NCBI GenBank assembly: GCA_031213475.1
Contig: JARUPZ010000005.1
Span: 7,808,988 to 7,872,987 of the forward strand
Length of the DNA: 64,000 nucleotides
From: Nereocystis luetkeana
Taxonomy: Eukaryota; Sar; Phaeophyceae; Laminariales; Laminariaceae
Direction: 5' to 3'
How positions within the stretch are numbered: the stretch's first letter is position 1; every line of letters begins with the position of its first letter. This document shows, piece by piece, positions 9,901-19,312 of the stretch. A model generated the notes under the pieces. It saw only the letters and a program-made list of their open reading frames with translations. It did not search any database and was not told the DNA's origin. The position numbers were made by a program, and so were the translations under genes.

Positions 9901-11680
9901 CCTAGACAGCGTCGCCGACGCAGACGCTGAGAGCGCCGCTATAATGTCTGCAACAGAAGAGCGCCCAGTGGCCGTGGTGCTCTGCTGTGGGGGGGGAGGT
10001 GGCCTCATGGCGGCGAAGGGGCTGGTTGCAGTCAAGGGGGCAACCGACCACGACTGGAGGGCACTCGAGTGCGTCAGGGCAAACGGATTGGATGAAGGAG
10101 TTCGACTGGTGAGAGCGGAACCTGGGGGGGAGGATTGCAAGAGGCTCCTAAGCGACTTGAGCCCGAGCGTAGTGATGGGAGATGCGTCCAGAAAGCCAGC
10201 TCAGCAGGGGCCCGGTGGAGCAGCAACCTTGGCAAAGAGTATGGTGAAGGCCTTCATTGACTCCACAGCCAGGGTGCTTTTGCTGGAATGTCACCCGAAC
10301 CTACTCCGTTCGACGGAATGGGCGCAGGCGGTGCTGCCTGCGTTGAGGGAAGCAGCGTGCACGGTGGGGACAGTCGAAGTCGCGGCGAGCAGCGTGGGGG
10401 TTCCGTCGGGGAAGAGGAAAGCGTTCGCTGTCGGCGTAAGGAGTGGGAAGCCAGGAGGGGAAGGTGAGACATTAAGGGAGTGGAAGCGGGACCTCGAAGG
10501 GCGCGACTCGGAGTGCACTTCTCTAGGGGGATTCTTGGGGAGGAGTGGGACCTATTTCCTCAAGCGGGGGACGGAAGAGAAAGGGATCTTTTCTTTTCAT
10601 GATCCCATTCTTTCCATCACCCGGGCGCACGTCATGGGCGAGAAACCCCTAGACGGATCGTACAGACCACACCCCTTGGACGCAGGCGAGATTGGCCAAG
10701 CAAGCGAGCTGAGCCTCGCAGAGTACAAGAGACTTACCCCCGGACGATCGGACTACAGGATTCCCCCAACTGTCAGCAGGGGAGCAGCGGCCACGATACT
10801 GGCAGACTTTGTCGTACCACTCATGGTAAGAGAGGTCCTGTTGGGGTTGTGGGCAAAAGGGCTGTTGGCGGAAACAACCAGCGAGAGGCAACTCCACGGA
10901 ACAGGATCGCTTGAAGGTTTGCAGGCGCTCTTTGAGGAAGATCTAGCTCAAGTCACGCCGGCGGTTACGAGGTCAAAAGCGGGCGCGGGGAGGGGCAGGG
11001 CAACAGAGAAGCCAGCGCAGGGGCCAACGCCGCTCTCTACGCAGCCGGTGCCGTCGCTACCGCCACCTCCACCATCGGTGCAACCCACAGGAGGCGCGCC
11101 GCCGCAGTCAACATCCCAACCTCAGCTGAGGCGGCAAGCACCGAGCGCGGAGTACCTGGGGCCGCTTCCTTCCATGATAGATCAGGTAGCGGAAGTGCTG
11201 CGTGATGCGTCCCGACTGGCACGGCGGCAGAGGGAGGATGCGCGACTGGGCCCGATTGGGGGAAGACTGCGAAGGGGACGGCGACAGACAGACACCAGAA
11301 GGGACGGTGAACTATGTTCTCGACGACAACGACCTACTTTGGAGCACGCCTCAGGGGGAGGCCCCGAAGTTGGCTATCCCTCGAGCGCTAGTGCCGGGCG
11401 TGCTGGCACTCGTGCACAGTACCTACCACCCTGGCGTGGCGCGGACTCTCCTGCTGGTCAAGGGCAAGTACAGATGGCCGACCGTAGCCCAGGATGTCAG
11501 GGAGTACGTGCTATCGTGTGGGTGCAGAAGGAGGAAAAGAGCGCGGAGCCAACGAGTGGCCATGATGCCTGCCCGGTTACTGTGGCCGTGGGAAGTGCTC
11601 GAGATGGACCTGCAGGATATGAAGCAGGTCTCCAGCGCGGGGATCAGGTACCTGCTGGTAGTGGTGGATCGGGCCAGTAG
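6962..11680 (+). CDS. pol: Gypsy Pol: protease, RT, RNase H, methyltransferase-like domain
   Basis: Open in the same frame as gag. No ATG is needed if it is made by readthrough; an independent start would have to use GTG at 7070. Protease: DTGAGG with the Asp at 7286-7288, and LIIGAAFL near 7535. RT: about 8480-9215, with SIDLASGF as motif A and WLDD at 8897-8908 in place of the usual YxDD. RNase H: about 9340-9725, with HTDAS, the Glu of ATEREV, and TDCSALL, ending in the usual PDALSRL. A cytosine-methyltransferase-like domain follows (9960-10850), then a Pro-rich linker. Past about 11.21-11.29 kb this frame loses sense and integrase continues in another frame, so the last ~400 bases of this ORF are not real protein. 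Confidence 0.93.
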   Translation, partial: KCAPGGSLLGNSSQLEQRAQERGGEEERGSITKGGHVDISGEGAADDVCIVPAQQHDEQHGDHALASLGVDDPNDAAAIGVGSKQVWVRAFVWHHTKTSCRIPVEVLVDTGAGGGNYSSAAFVRSVERSGRGGKSVMSSRGQGWLRAANPTSSAVPPMKISGSCELPLVFGPEDRVRKVLVRVVEGLPYGLIIGAAFLRKNGSIISFAAGGGFKPAPESPWVPFISSTSVSSSKTAERKAVSWQASVRPNEEVGPDTIGSRATWEQFCAVKPPHGEEEPAEIAELPTQPSEGSAAWEDDGTLQWELRPARQTVVPGFVSVQVDAYAKGAQPQDRQLVVVEPKASYDMETGAELGIARGAQWWYPGTPLQCKVVNRSKVPLTLIQGGVVARIYAVNTSDKERMRMLLDPVVPADGTTGRKEQPALVTQEEGGGAGADVVDLTLANIAQTSAPVKAALIRVLEKYRHVFPANPKIVPACNRAKLQLPLIDSSCKPHAAKQRRYSPEETAMIQSEVEKQKKAGTIRRSQSAWAANCVVVPKKDGTVRVCQDFRGLNVCLESNSGLLGDIASIFDNMKGATCFTSIDLASGFTQLEIAEEDKHKTAFRDAHGELWEFNRCGFGLKTLPAGFAAYVGETLGPQKGNGVQNWLDDIIIHTRHVDGHVDLVEKVLERLHQFGLSVNLPKSIWCAPQQEFVGMVVSRLGVQPSQAKIEAVAKLSRAKTVEEVRALLGMGSYLRKFVRGYSSLVAPISDLLRDKRFASKRARRLPVPWGEEQDKALRALIEFLTSPLILVLPNWEVIFRLHTDASELGAGAALTQDTRGAERVIGYASHRWSRTDAKRSATEREVMAVLWAIPHHRPYLWGRKFVLITDCSALLWLFKSQALSAKLHRWALRLMEYDMELQWRPGANHQLPDALSRLPLGDAPGTDIDDSFPDDSSTRSTYRGPKGPVLDGVLLSELGADEVDKPTGKNAAVAASVIFTLDSVADADAESAAIMSATEERPVAVVLCCGGGGGLMAAKGLVAVKGATDHDWRALECVRANGLDEGVRLVRAEPGGEDCKRLLSDLSPSVVMGDASRKPAQQGPGGAATLAKSMVKAFIDSTARVLLLECHPNLLRSTEWAQAVLPALREAACTVGTVEVAASSVGVPSGKRKAFAVGVRSGKPGGEGETLREWKRDLEGRDSECTSLGGFLGRSGTYFLKRGTEEKGIFSFHDPILSITRAHVMGEKPLDGSYRPHPLDAGEIGQASELSLAEYKRLTPGRSDYRIPPTVSRGAAATILADFVVPLMVREVLLGLWAKGLLAETTSERQLHGTGSLEGLQALFEEDLAQVTPAVTRSKAGAGRGRATEKPAQGPTPLSTQPVPSLPPPPPSVQPTGGAPPQSTSQPQLRRQAPSAEYLGPLPSMIDQVAEVLRDASRLARRQREDARLGPIGGRLRRGRRQTDTRRDGELCSRRQRPTLEHASGGGPEVGYPSSASAGRAGTRAQYLPPWRGADSPAGQGQVQMADRSPGCQGVRAIVWVQKEEKSAEPTSGHDACPVTVAVGSARDGPAGYEAGLQRGDQVPAGSGGSGQ
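9960..10850 (+). other. C5 cytosine DNA-methyltransferase-like domain inside Pol
   Basis: Lies between RNase H and integrase. Order and spacing follow the C5-MTase family. VVLCCGGGGGLMAAKG (about 9974) aligns with the cofactor-binding motif I. PSVVMGDASRKPAQQG (about 10162) aligns with the motif IV GGPPCQ loop. VLLLECHPNLL (about 10276) aligns with the ENV motif VI. SVGVPSGKRKAFAVGVR (about 10390) aligns with motif VIII GVPQxRxRxF. A tail with ILADFVVPLM (about 10797) resembles motif X. The catalytic Pro-Cys is replaced (DAS where PPC is expected) and ENV is ECH, so methyl transfer seems unlikely. It may be a binding domain or a decaying enzyme. Not a standard part of Ty3/gypsy Pol. Confidence 0.72.
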
Positions 11681-13016
11681 GTTTGTGTTCGCGTACCCGT
11701 TAGAGTCCAAGGATTCCGTGGGCGTGGCGAGGAAACTCCTGGAGCTGGTGCTTACGTTCGGCGTGCCGCTGTCGATTGGAAGCGATGCCGGGGGGGAGTT
11801 CACAGCCAAGGTAGTCGCCCACCTGTGTCAGTGGCTGCGGGTACAGCTGGATCACGGTCCGGCCGACCACCCCCGCAGTCAGGGAGCCGTGGAAAGGATG
11901 GGCGGGTGGCTCCAGGAGGTATTGGCGGAGCTCTGCAAATCTTGGCCGGCGAGGTAGGACGAGTACGTCAGAGCGGCCTGCTGGATTCAAAGGACCACGC
12001 CGGACCCGTGCCTCCCTTCGGGTGGAACACCCTTCAGGATCCTGTTTGGCCGCGACGCGCGCACAAACTTGGACGCTCTTACTCCGGCGCTGGACGGCGA
12101 TGGCTTTCGCACTGGCCTGGACAATTTCGTGGCGGAGAAGCAACAGATGTTCCTGGAACTGCGGGGAATCCTGAAGAAGCGGCAGGAGGACAAGAATAAG
12201 CGACGCGTACGCCACAACGCAGCCATTAGGCGGCACTCCTCGGGTGAGCGGGCGCGAGTGGGAGACCTGATGCTGGTAAAGGAGGCCGACAGTAAGATGG
12301 CGCGGGAGGGCACTCACGCCAAACTAGCGCACGAGCATTGGACGGGGCCGTGGCAGATGACAGCCATCGAACAGCCAGGCATCAGTTACCAGGCGACGAT
12401 GAGCGGCCGCCGGATCAGGAGGAGGACTGTTTCGGCAGCCAACATCAAGACATTTCACTTGCGGCCGGAACGTCTACGCCACGCTTTCGAGGACGAATTC
12501 ACGCATCTGGCTTGGGGTGCGGACTTGGGGTTGGCGGACACCTCGACGGTAGCGGTGCCACTTTACACTCTGACAGACCGGCAAGCCGTTGAGAGCACGG
12601 GAAGCGGATGGGAGTGGCAATACCGAGGACTATACCAGAGTGGGACAGAATCGGAGTGGCTACCGGAAGAGGAGGTGCGGGACAGCTTCACCCCGCTGCA
12701 ACTCGACGTCTTCCATGCCCTATGGGAAGCGTACAAGGGAAGGGACTGCCGCCCTCGGCCGCCGGAACCACCGGCGAAGGGGGAACGTGACCAGGCGCTG
12801 CGAACGAGAGCGCTGCAGGATTTTCCGGCAGGCACACAAGTCAGGCGGTCGTTCGTGGGATCTGATGGGGTGAGCCAGGTGGCGGTGGGGCGAGTTTACG
12901 ACTTCCAGACGCCGTACTGGCGAGTACGGTACCCGGACGGAGACTGGGAGGAGCTGAGTCGCAGCCAAGTGACCCGCGGAGCCGAGAAGCACCAGAATGC
13001 CGCCGGCCGGGGATGA
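11202..13016 (+). pseudogene. Gypsy integrase with chromodomain-like and Tudor-like tail (frameshifted, one nonsense codon)
   Basis: This frame is +1 relative to the RT part. It holds HSTYH and CGC (a modified HHCC finger, about 11413-11525) and the catalytic Asp of EMDLQ (about 11605). It also holds the Asp of SDAGGEF (about 11784) and the Glu of QGAVERM (about 11890). TAG at 11955-11957 interrupts it; the same frame resumes at once with DEYVRAA and TPFRILFGRD, typical of an integrase C-terminus, so the stop is probably Trp TGG changed to TAG. Downstream, WEWQYRGLYQSG...EWLPEEEV (about 12612) resembles a chromodomain, and YWRVRYPDGDWEELS (about 12916) resembles Tudor-like ends of other algal elements. 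It ends at TGA 13014. Confidence 0.88.
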
Positions 13017-13125
13017 CCTCCGCCAGCAACAGGCGGAGAGCGGTAGCGGTGGATCGGTTAGGGTGGGGGGGGGAGACGCAGTCGGCTGCTGGAGTGACCG
13101 TTTTGCTCCGACGCAAGATTGCGCC

Positions 13126-13137
13126 GGGCAGGGGGGG
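13126..13137 (+). other. Polypurine tract
   Basis: GGGCAGGGGGGG directly before the 3' LTR, where plus-strand priming occurs in LTR elements. Confidence 0.75.
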
Positions 13138-13676
13138 TGTTACAGCGCCGAGAGACTGTTACAGCGCGACGGCGCTACGAGGAGGATAATACGACGTGAG
13201 ACGACTGTGTTGATCAGTGTCACGCGTCCGGTCTATTTGTATGAGCAAAGGGTAAGCTTTCACAAGCTCCTGAGGCCATATCTTATAGGGGCAGGAAGGA
13301 TCCCTGGCATGGGAACGCCTTCGGTTGCGTGTACAAAACCAGTAAAGCGGTATCGTAACCACCCGGTGTTTACTCAACGCCACCCAGAGACCAAAGAAAG
13401 AGCAAAGCCAAGTGATCTGTGATACCCGTCCTGTTAGCCCCACGCCCCGTGGGCAATGCTGTGCCCGTCGTGCTCGTTATCGTTCTTGCCCCTTCGTTGA
13501 TCGTCGGCATCAGCGTCATTGCAACTACTGCCCTGCTGCGATTCACTCGTCAAAAGGAGCAACTCTACTCATCCTGCGAGACACGTCACGAACAACAATA
13601 CGAAAGGTTAGCCAACCTGAGACATGTGTAAGGAGCTTGTGCTTCTAGGGTCTGAGGGTTGAAGCCTCCCGTATCA
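13138..13676 (+). repeat. 3' LTR of gypsy element
   Basis: 539 bp, same ends and length as the 5' LTR. CATG follows at 13677-13680. Confidence 0.95.
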
Positions 13677-13764
13677 CATGTGGCACGGTTTATGCTTTAA
13701 GCGTTCTTTTTTACCGGACTTTTTCATGGACAGAAAACCGCTCGAGGCGGGCGTTTTTACTTGG

Positions 13765-13830
13765 TTTTAATATGTAACTGATTCTGGCAAAAACGGATCA
13801 GGTATATATACCTGATTTTGGCATTATTTT
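13765..13830. repeat. Fragment related to the 1835-1969 foldback
   Basis: Contains GTAACTGATTCTGGC and a CAGGTATATATACCTG palindrome, the two halves of the foldback arm in a different order. Confidence 0.5.
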
Positions 13831-13844
13831 CCCTATTTTTTACT

Positions 13845-14805
13845 ATCACGGAAGCAGATGGAAGCTCACATGGAAGTAACTGAAAGTATTGATAGTGGAA
13901 GATTAAGGTTTCGTCGGAGCCTCCGTGGAAGATTCCACCACTTCTTTCGAGGAAGCTTCCACCATTAATGATTTCAGCATCGGAATACCTGCTGCGCAGA
14001 AACTGCTTCCATGGAATACACCACCGGCAGGGAAGCTTCTGTGCACTAATAATGCATCCATGGAAGCTACTCGTATAATCTACCTGCATGCAAGGCCCAC
14101 TCTATTTTGAAGTCTTCAAAGCTACAGCGACCTCGAGTCTTTCCATGCACAGCGACCCGGGCAGTTTTTCCAAGCACGGCGACCTAGAGTATTTCCAGAG
14201 TACACCAACCAAGCGGACGCCCCGGGCTTCTTGTAGTACATAGCTGTAGGGTCAATTTGGGTCTAAACAACAGTCTTGGAAAAGCATGGAGTCCAAGGAG
14301 AGTTTGTTGAAGTACCTGGAAGTAGATGCAAGTTTGTGGAAGCCACGCAGTGGAAGTATGTATAGGAACCCGGAAGATTCCGGTGCTTTCATGGACGCTT
14401 CCACCACTCACTCCCATGGAAGCTTCCCCTACATCCATGGAAACTTCAATATATTTCCGCGATTGACGTTCATGAAAGCTTCCCTCCATTTCGACGCAAA
14501 GCAACCAAATAAGAAGGTGGTGGAGGCCAGTGGAAAAACCACAGTGAAGGTGAGTGGAAGTACGTTGATGTCGATGGCAGTTAGTTGGTAGAAGCAGCCA
14601 GTGGGAGTAAATATATCTCCTCGGAAAGTTCCGTGGGAGTCATTGGAAGCTTCCGCGGGGGGTCCCACTTCCTCCTGGATTCCACGAAAGTTGAAAGTTG
14701 CCATTGCGTCTATCGAAGTACTTCCACCAAATCCATGAAAGCTTTCACTGCTTCCATGAAAGATTCCACAAACTATACTGGAAGCTTCCATCTACTTGCA
14801 TGTAG
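13845..14805. repeat. Array of TGGAAG / CTTCCA motifs
   Basis: More than 25 copies of TGGAAG or its complement occur in under 1 kb. Several are joined as GGAAGCTTCC palindromes (for example near 13952, 14421, 14646 and 14780). Spacing is irregular, about 25-50 bp, and both orientations mix. ORFs through it look like by-products. Confidence 0.7.
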
Positions 14806-15336
14806 GTGACCTTACTTAACAACGGGTTATAGGATATTAATATACCAAGTATCTTCCAGAGGTCGGGCTGTTGGTTTTTCACGATTGTGCCGGCTAGAAA
14901 GCAGATTCGAAAGTAGAACTAAGACACTTTGTGTAGACCCGCCACTCCTAACTCATAACCCTGCCCCCAACGCGGACCCATACGAGCCCAAAGGGGGTAA
15001 GAAACGCGGATACGCCGCTTCCAAGCTTTATAGACTATCGATCTCACAGCTAGCTGAAGTATTTCATCATTTTATTATTAATTAAACGCATTCCACACTA
15101 ACTGTGCATCACAGATGGCAAGCTGCAGACCACGACATGCCTCACCACAGTGCGTTTGTTGTCTCCACGTTAAAACGTATTTTCTACCCAGGTTATAGGG
15201 CAGCAGCAGTACAGCAGCACTGATAGTAGTCACGGACCAGTCCGTCGCTTGCACACAACATCAATTGATTTTTATGTAATGCAACGGGGACCCCGTTCGG
15301 ACCGAATGCGCTCGTCCTCGAAAAGGTAATCGCATC
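14806..15336. other. Spacer, no gene seen
   Basis: A/T-rich, with short scattered frames only. I see no motif or repeat that I can support. Confidence 0.5.
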
Positions 15337-15600
15337 GGAGGCGTTCTACGATAATAGAGTTCACCTTCATTCTTCTGAGGCTGCTCACTTAAGGAGCTCA
15401 ATATCTCACTCGAAAGCTGACTTCAGCAGAAATCAAATTGCATCGCGGCGAATAATCCCATGGCCCGAGTCTAGAAAACGTTTTGCTTCGAAATCAAGAT
15501 TAGCATTCCGATGATTTGGACTCAAGGAACCCCGTCTTTCAGAAACAAAATAGCGGAAATGTGCTACCTCTATCGTAGAAAGGGCCATCGTCTCTTACTT
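15337..15600 (+). repeat. Dispersed repeat B, copy 1
   Basis: Runs from GTTCTACGATAATAG through AAGGAGCTC, TCACTCGAAA and CATGGCCCGAG to CAAGATTAGCATTCCGATG. The same word order recurs at 24815-25060 and 49482-49660. Non-coding; no terminal repeats recognised. Confidence 0.65.
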
Positions 15601-16335
15601 CAAGAGACCTGTTTAACCGTTTCGAGATTTTTACAGCAGAGCAGCGGTACTCGTACTCACAATCCGGGATTCACGCAAGAAGTGCGCAATAGTACTGTAG
15701 TTTACTCGTGCTTTGTCACACCAGCTCCAGATGGCGATGCTCGCGTTAGCTGTGTGCAGTCCTTGGTAACTGCAAGCATCTCCCGAAAGCGATGATCGTG
15801 GCATCTCTGTGGATTTTCTTCCTGTTGTCCGTGGTCGTTTTTATACTTTTGCCAATGTACACGCAAATTTGCTGTAAAAAGTTCGAATTCTAAATATACC
15901 CGCGAGACTTTTTCAGGTACAGCTTGCTATGAGCACTACTATCCCTAAAACGGAAAGCTCAGAACTTTTGGAATACCCCAAAACAGTTATTCTGGAGTCG
16001 ATGTTGGGCCAAAGTCGGCTTTAAAAAAGACTCCGGTGAATGTCTACTTCGAAGCGGCGAGATCCCGAGTCCTCGACAGACATCGATCGACGGAAACAAC
16101 GACTGCGTCATGAATTCTCTAAACGGAATGCGCTTGTTAGAGGTTCCGATCCACCCTAGGGTCACCGTGTCCCCACACAACGGCCGGTGACATGTGACGG
16201 GCGTCGGCCAGGCATAATATGATTAAAAAAAAAAATGACCGCTGGTGTGTAAAACAGATGACAAAATTTGTCGATTCGCCTCGAATAGTTTTTTTTCAGG
16301 TTTGGGAGAAGATCTTAGGACGCTGCCGGCAAGCT

Positions 16336-16343
16336 CTCGCCCG
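16336..16343. repeat. 8-bp target-site duplication CTCGCCCG (partner 17599-17606)
   Basis: Exact direct repeat immediately outside both ends of the hAT-like element. Confidence 0.88.
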
Positions 16344-17598
16344 TAGAGGTAGAACCCTGACTTCAATTACCCGGGTACCGGGCGGGTATACCCGTTAGGG
16401 TCCTACCCGTTTGGCGGGTAGGGTCCGAGCTCCTTACCCGCGGGTAATCGGAGCCTGAAGGGCAATTGGGTCGTCGGGTACCGGGTACCCGGGTACCCGC
16501 GGGTTTTAGGGTACCCGCGGGAAATTGGTATTCCCGGTTCATTTTGCCTTTCAAAACACGCACTCACACAACAAGCCAGGCACACAAACCATCAACTAGC
16601 TACATTCAACGCTCAAGGGAACGCCCACCGCACACGGCAGTATCGTCACACGGCACCAGCTGTGCACAAGGAGCCAAGAGGTGAGCGATGCTTACGCGGT
16701 CTCTCAGGAAACTGAACTGCTGGTGGGGGGCGATTTTTTCTGAGAATCCTGCTGAAAGTTCCAAGCCGCTTGTCTGTGCAAAGTGCAAAGCACCCTCGAA
16801 AGCGATGCAGACAGCAGCACGGCGACGGCTCTGCAGGCGCCGGCTCTGACAGCAGTAGCAGTGGAGAGTCGTATCGGAGTGTGCTCCTGTGATGCTTGCC
16901 CCTTGCCCCTTCTGAGTTCAGGGGTGTAGGTGTTGGTAGCCGCTTCTTCGCGAGCAACCATGTACTCGTTTTTTTTATGCTATTCGTTTTCTATCCGTCC
17001 ACGAGTCCTTCGATTTTCGAGCGCAGGCGGCCGTTGATATGTTATCGACGGTACAGGTAGTTCGGCATTACTATGCTATGATACAACGGATTGTCAGTCT
17101 GCGTTACATGATCAATTATCTTGCTGACATAGTAGTTCTACTTTCCGATGCCTGCCACGTAGCAGTGGGTCGAAAATGAAAAATGGCCACAGCAGTCTTC
17201 AAAGCGGGAGACCGTCAACCATCTCGATCGTACATAATATTCTCACACTTTCCGCGGATTCAAACCCAAAATATCACGCCAGCGCAATGAAGTAATACAC
17301 GACACGGCAACTTTAGGCGGCTTGTGTATCGAATCAATCATAGAGACTGTTCGTACTCCTCGTTTCGGCAAGAACACAGTACTGCACACTATCCTCCACT
17401 TAAATTTCATTCTTTGTGGCACTGAAATTATGTGAACAAAATTAAAAATATGGCCGGGTACCCTGTACCCGGCAAAAAAACGGGTACCCGGGTACCCGGT
17501 CGTCAAAGTGGCATTACCCGGCGGGTAGGGTAGGGTCCGGGCTCCAAAAAATTGGCGGGTACCCGTTTTTGGCGGGTACCCGCAGGGTCCTACCTCTA
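16344..17598. mobile_element. Non-autonomous hAT-like transposon with 8-bp TSD
   Basis: 1255 bp. The ends are inverted: TAGAGGTAGAACCCTG on the left, and TAGAGGTAGGACCCTG reading inward from the right. A perfect 8-bp duplication CTCGCCCG flanks it (16336-16343 and 17599-17606), the size typical of hAT insertion. Both subterminal zones (16370-16530 and 17450-17590) are crowded with GGGTACCC-type palindromes, as hAT subterminal binding sites often are. The centre has no recognisable transposase. The uninterrupted counterpart at 48095-48120 confirms the insertion point. Confidence 0.85.
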
Positions 17599-17742
17599 CT
17601 CGCCCGTTAGACCATGGATACAAACATGTTTTTTTTTTTATTTTTCCCCACACACAGCGGCGGTACGAGGAAATCTTCGGCTGTTGTATGGAAGTCATAG
17701 TTTTGACAGAAAACATTTTGATTCGCGGTCCCATTGACATAT

Positions 17743-18529
17743 ATAAGTCTTAGTACAACAGCTCGATATGTTGATGATCACCACCGTCCAGTTTGGAGAA
17801 GCCCAGTGTGGCAGCAGCCCGGCCTCAGTGGTTGTGGTTTCTCGATGGTGCTGACGGCTCGCGGCTCTGCGGGGTTCACGTAAATCGGAGGCTCACATGA
17901 CCTCTTAGCGCAATCCCTGCAGCAAGCCTGTGTGCGCGGCTCCTGAGTTAGATAAGGCAGCCCGCCTGAGAGGTAAGCACACCGACCGGTTTCGAACCGA
18001 CTACTGGTTGTTGTTTACGCTTCACCTCTCGGAAGAACACATGAAAGAAAATGGCGCTCAAGGCCAGTGTCGATTAACCGTATTGTCCTACTACAGGACA
18101 GGGCAGGATGACGAGGAGGAGCAGAATAGAAGAGATGGGATGTGAAGTATGTGTGGACGGTCGATCGATCACGAAGATCTCACGTCCCCAGACCCTCAGT
18201 ATGCGGTGAAGACTAAAACCCGAACAAAAAACCTCGGCTGAACTCGAAACGATATTTCGAGGTTCTGCCCGATGTAAACCCGAGACAGCTGATCCGACGG
18301 TCCAACGGAATTCCGCCACATTATTAGCCGACACCACATACCACTGAATCGGCATTGGACGTACCGCCCTGGTAGTACTGTCGTACAACTTTGTACTGCT
18401 GTTGGTGTGGCTTACTCGCTACAGGCGACTATGTTTCCGATCAGTGACTCGGTATAGACTACTGGATACTGCCGGGTAGTACGGCCGCTATATTAAGGCT
18501 CATGGCGCATAACCTACTAGGTATGGCGA
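17743..18529. other. Spacer, no gene seen
   Basis: Only short unrelated frames. GT/AC-rich words such as GTAGTAC are frequent. Nothing recognised. Confidence 0.5.
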
Positions 18530-19312
18530 TTGGCGTGTGTACCAGCTCGTAGCTGGTGTGTACGCCTAGACTCGATTGCCGATGGCCGGCAATACACAGT
18601 CAAAATGTTCGAGGCAAACACGTAGTCACTGTCAGGTGACTTGTACGTGAAGCTTCAACATAGAAGAGAAAACGAAGATGGTGTGGTGACCCCAAGCCAC
18701 ATTGTTGATTGATTGCTCAGCTGGAAGCTGATGATGGTGAGCAAAAGTAGAGCAAAAGTAGAGTGAGCTCAAAGGGGAGGGCGGTGCGCGTGTGCGCTCG
18801 CAGCTCGCAACAAAGGACGACCCTTGCACTTCGGCCAAACAAAAACAAAATGAGGGAATGCCCTCGTATTCCGTTCAAAATAAAACAACGAAGAGAACCC
18901 CCAGATTTACTGTAAAGAACAATATATCTTGGGGTACATATCCATGACCCCAGTGTAGCCTATGTTGTTTCTCCAACCAGAACTACAGTAAAACTATGCT
19001 ACCGGTCTCGGAGGGATACTGAAGATATCCTTTCCATTATTTACCAATGATAGCACGTACTAAATGTGCTGTCTACCGTATATCATGTACGTACGTACCA
19101 CAACAACAGTAGATCCATGGCACTACTCGTCATTGGTACTATATTCTGTGCGTACGGGTGCACAGCAGTATATGTGTAAAAAGACAGCTGCTGCTATCCT
19201 ACTATAACTCAGACTGGAAAACTGTCTGTCGTACATAGAATGCGTAAATGTATACCAGATGACGTAAGTGTAATCGAGTAACGAATATGATGGTTACTGA
19301 CAAGTAAGTATC
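18530..19312 (+). repeat. Diverged 0.78-kb duplication, copy 1
   Basis: Shares an ordered series of blocks with 21463-22245. Among them are GTGTACGCCTAGACTCGATT, CTGTCAGGTGACTTGTACG, TGCTCAGCTGGAAGCTGATG, AAAGACAGCTG and TATACCAGATGAC. No conserved protein across the pair. Confidence 0.75.

Larger units (their letters stand above)
2576..13676 (+). mobile_element. Near-complete Ty3/gypsy LTR retrotransposon (11.1 kb)
   Basis: Two 539-bp direct LTRs (2576-3114 and 13138-13676) start TGTTACAG and end GTATCA. They are flanked by the 4-bp duplication CATG (2572-2575 and 13677-13680). Inside are a PBS-like site at 3115, a leader with a (AGGAA)n tract, gag, pol and a purine tract at 13126-13137. 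Domain order is protease, RT, RNase H, methyltransferase-like, integrase, chromodomain-like tail, which places it in Ty3/gypsy because integrase follows RNase H. I count five LTR mismatches, about 99.1% identity, so it is a fairly young insertion. It is broken by one frameshift near 11.2 kb and a TAG at 11955. The UGA between gag and pol may be functional. Confidence 0.95.
15847..17742 (-). mobile_element. TIR element A, copy 1, interrupted by hAT-like insertion
   Basis: Minus-strand relative of 47788-48740. Outer ends carry inverted CCAATG-N-ACGC words (15853 onward and, reversed, near 17728). Blocks that match copy 2 are the GCGGCGGTACGAG stretch near 17659, CTCTAAACGGAATGCGC near 16116, and the region running up to 16343. 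Taking out the hAT-like insertion leaves about 630 bp. No transposase ORF is visible, so it is probably non-autonomous. Confidence 0.6.
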
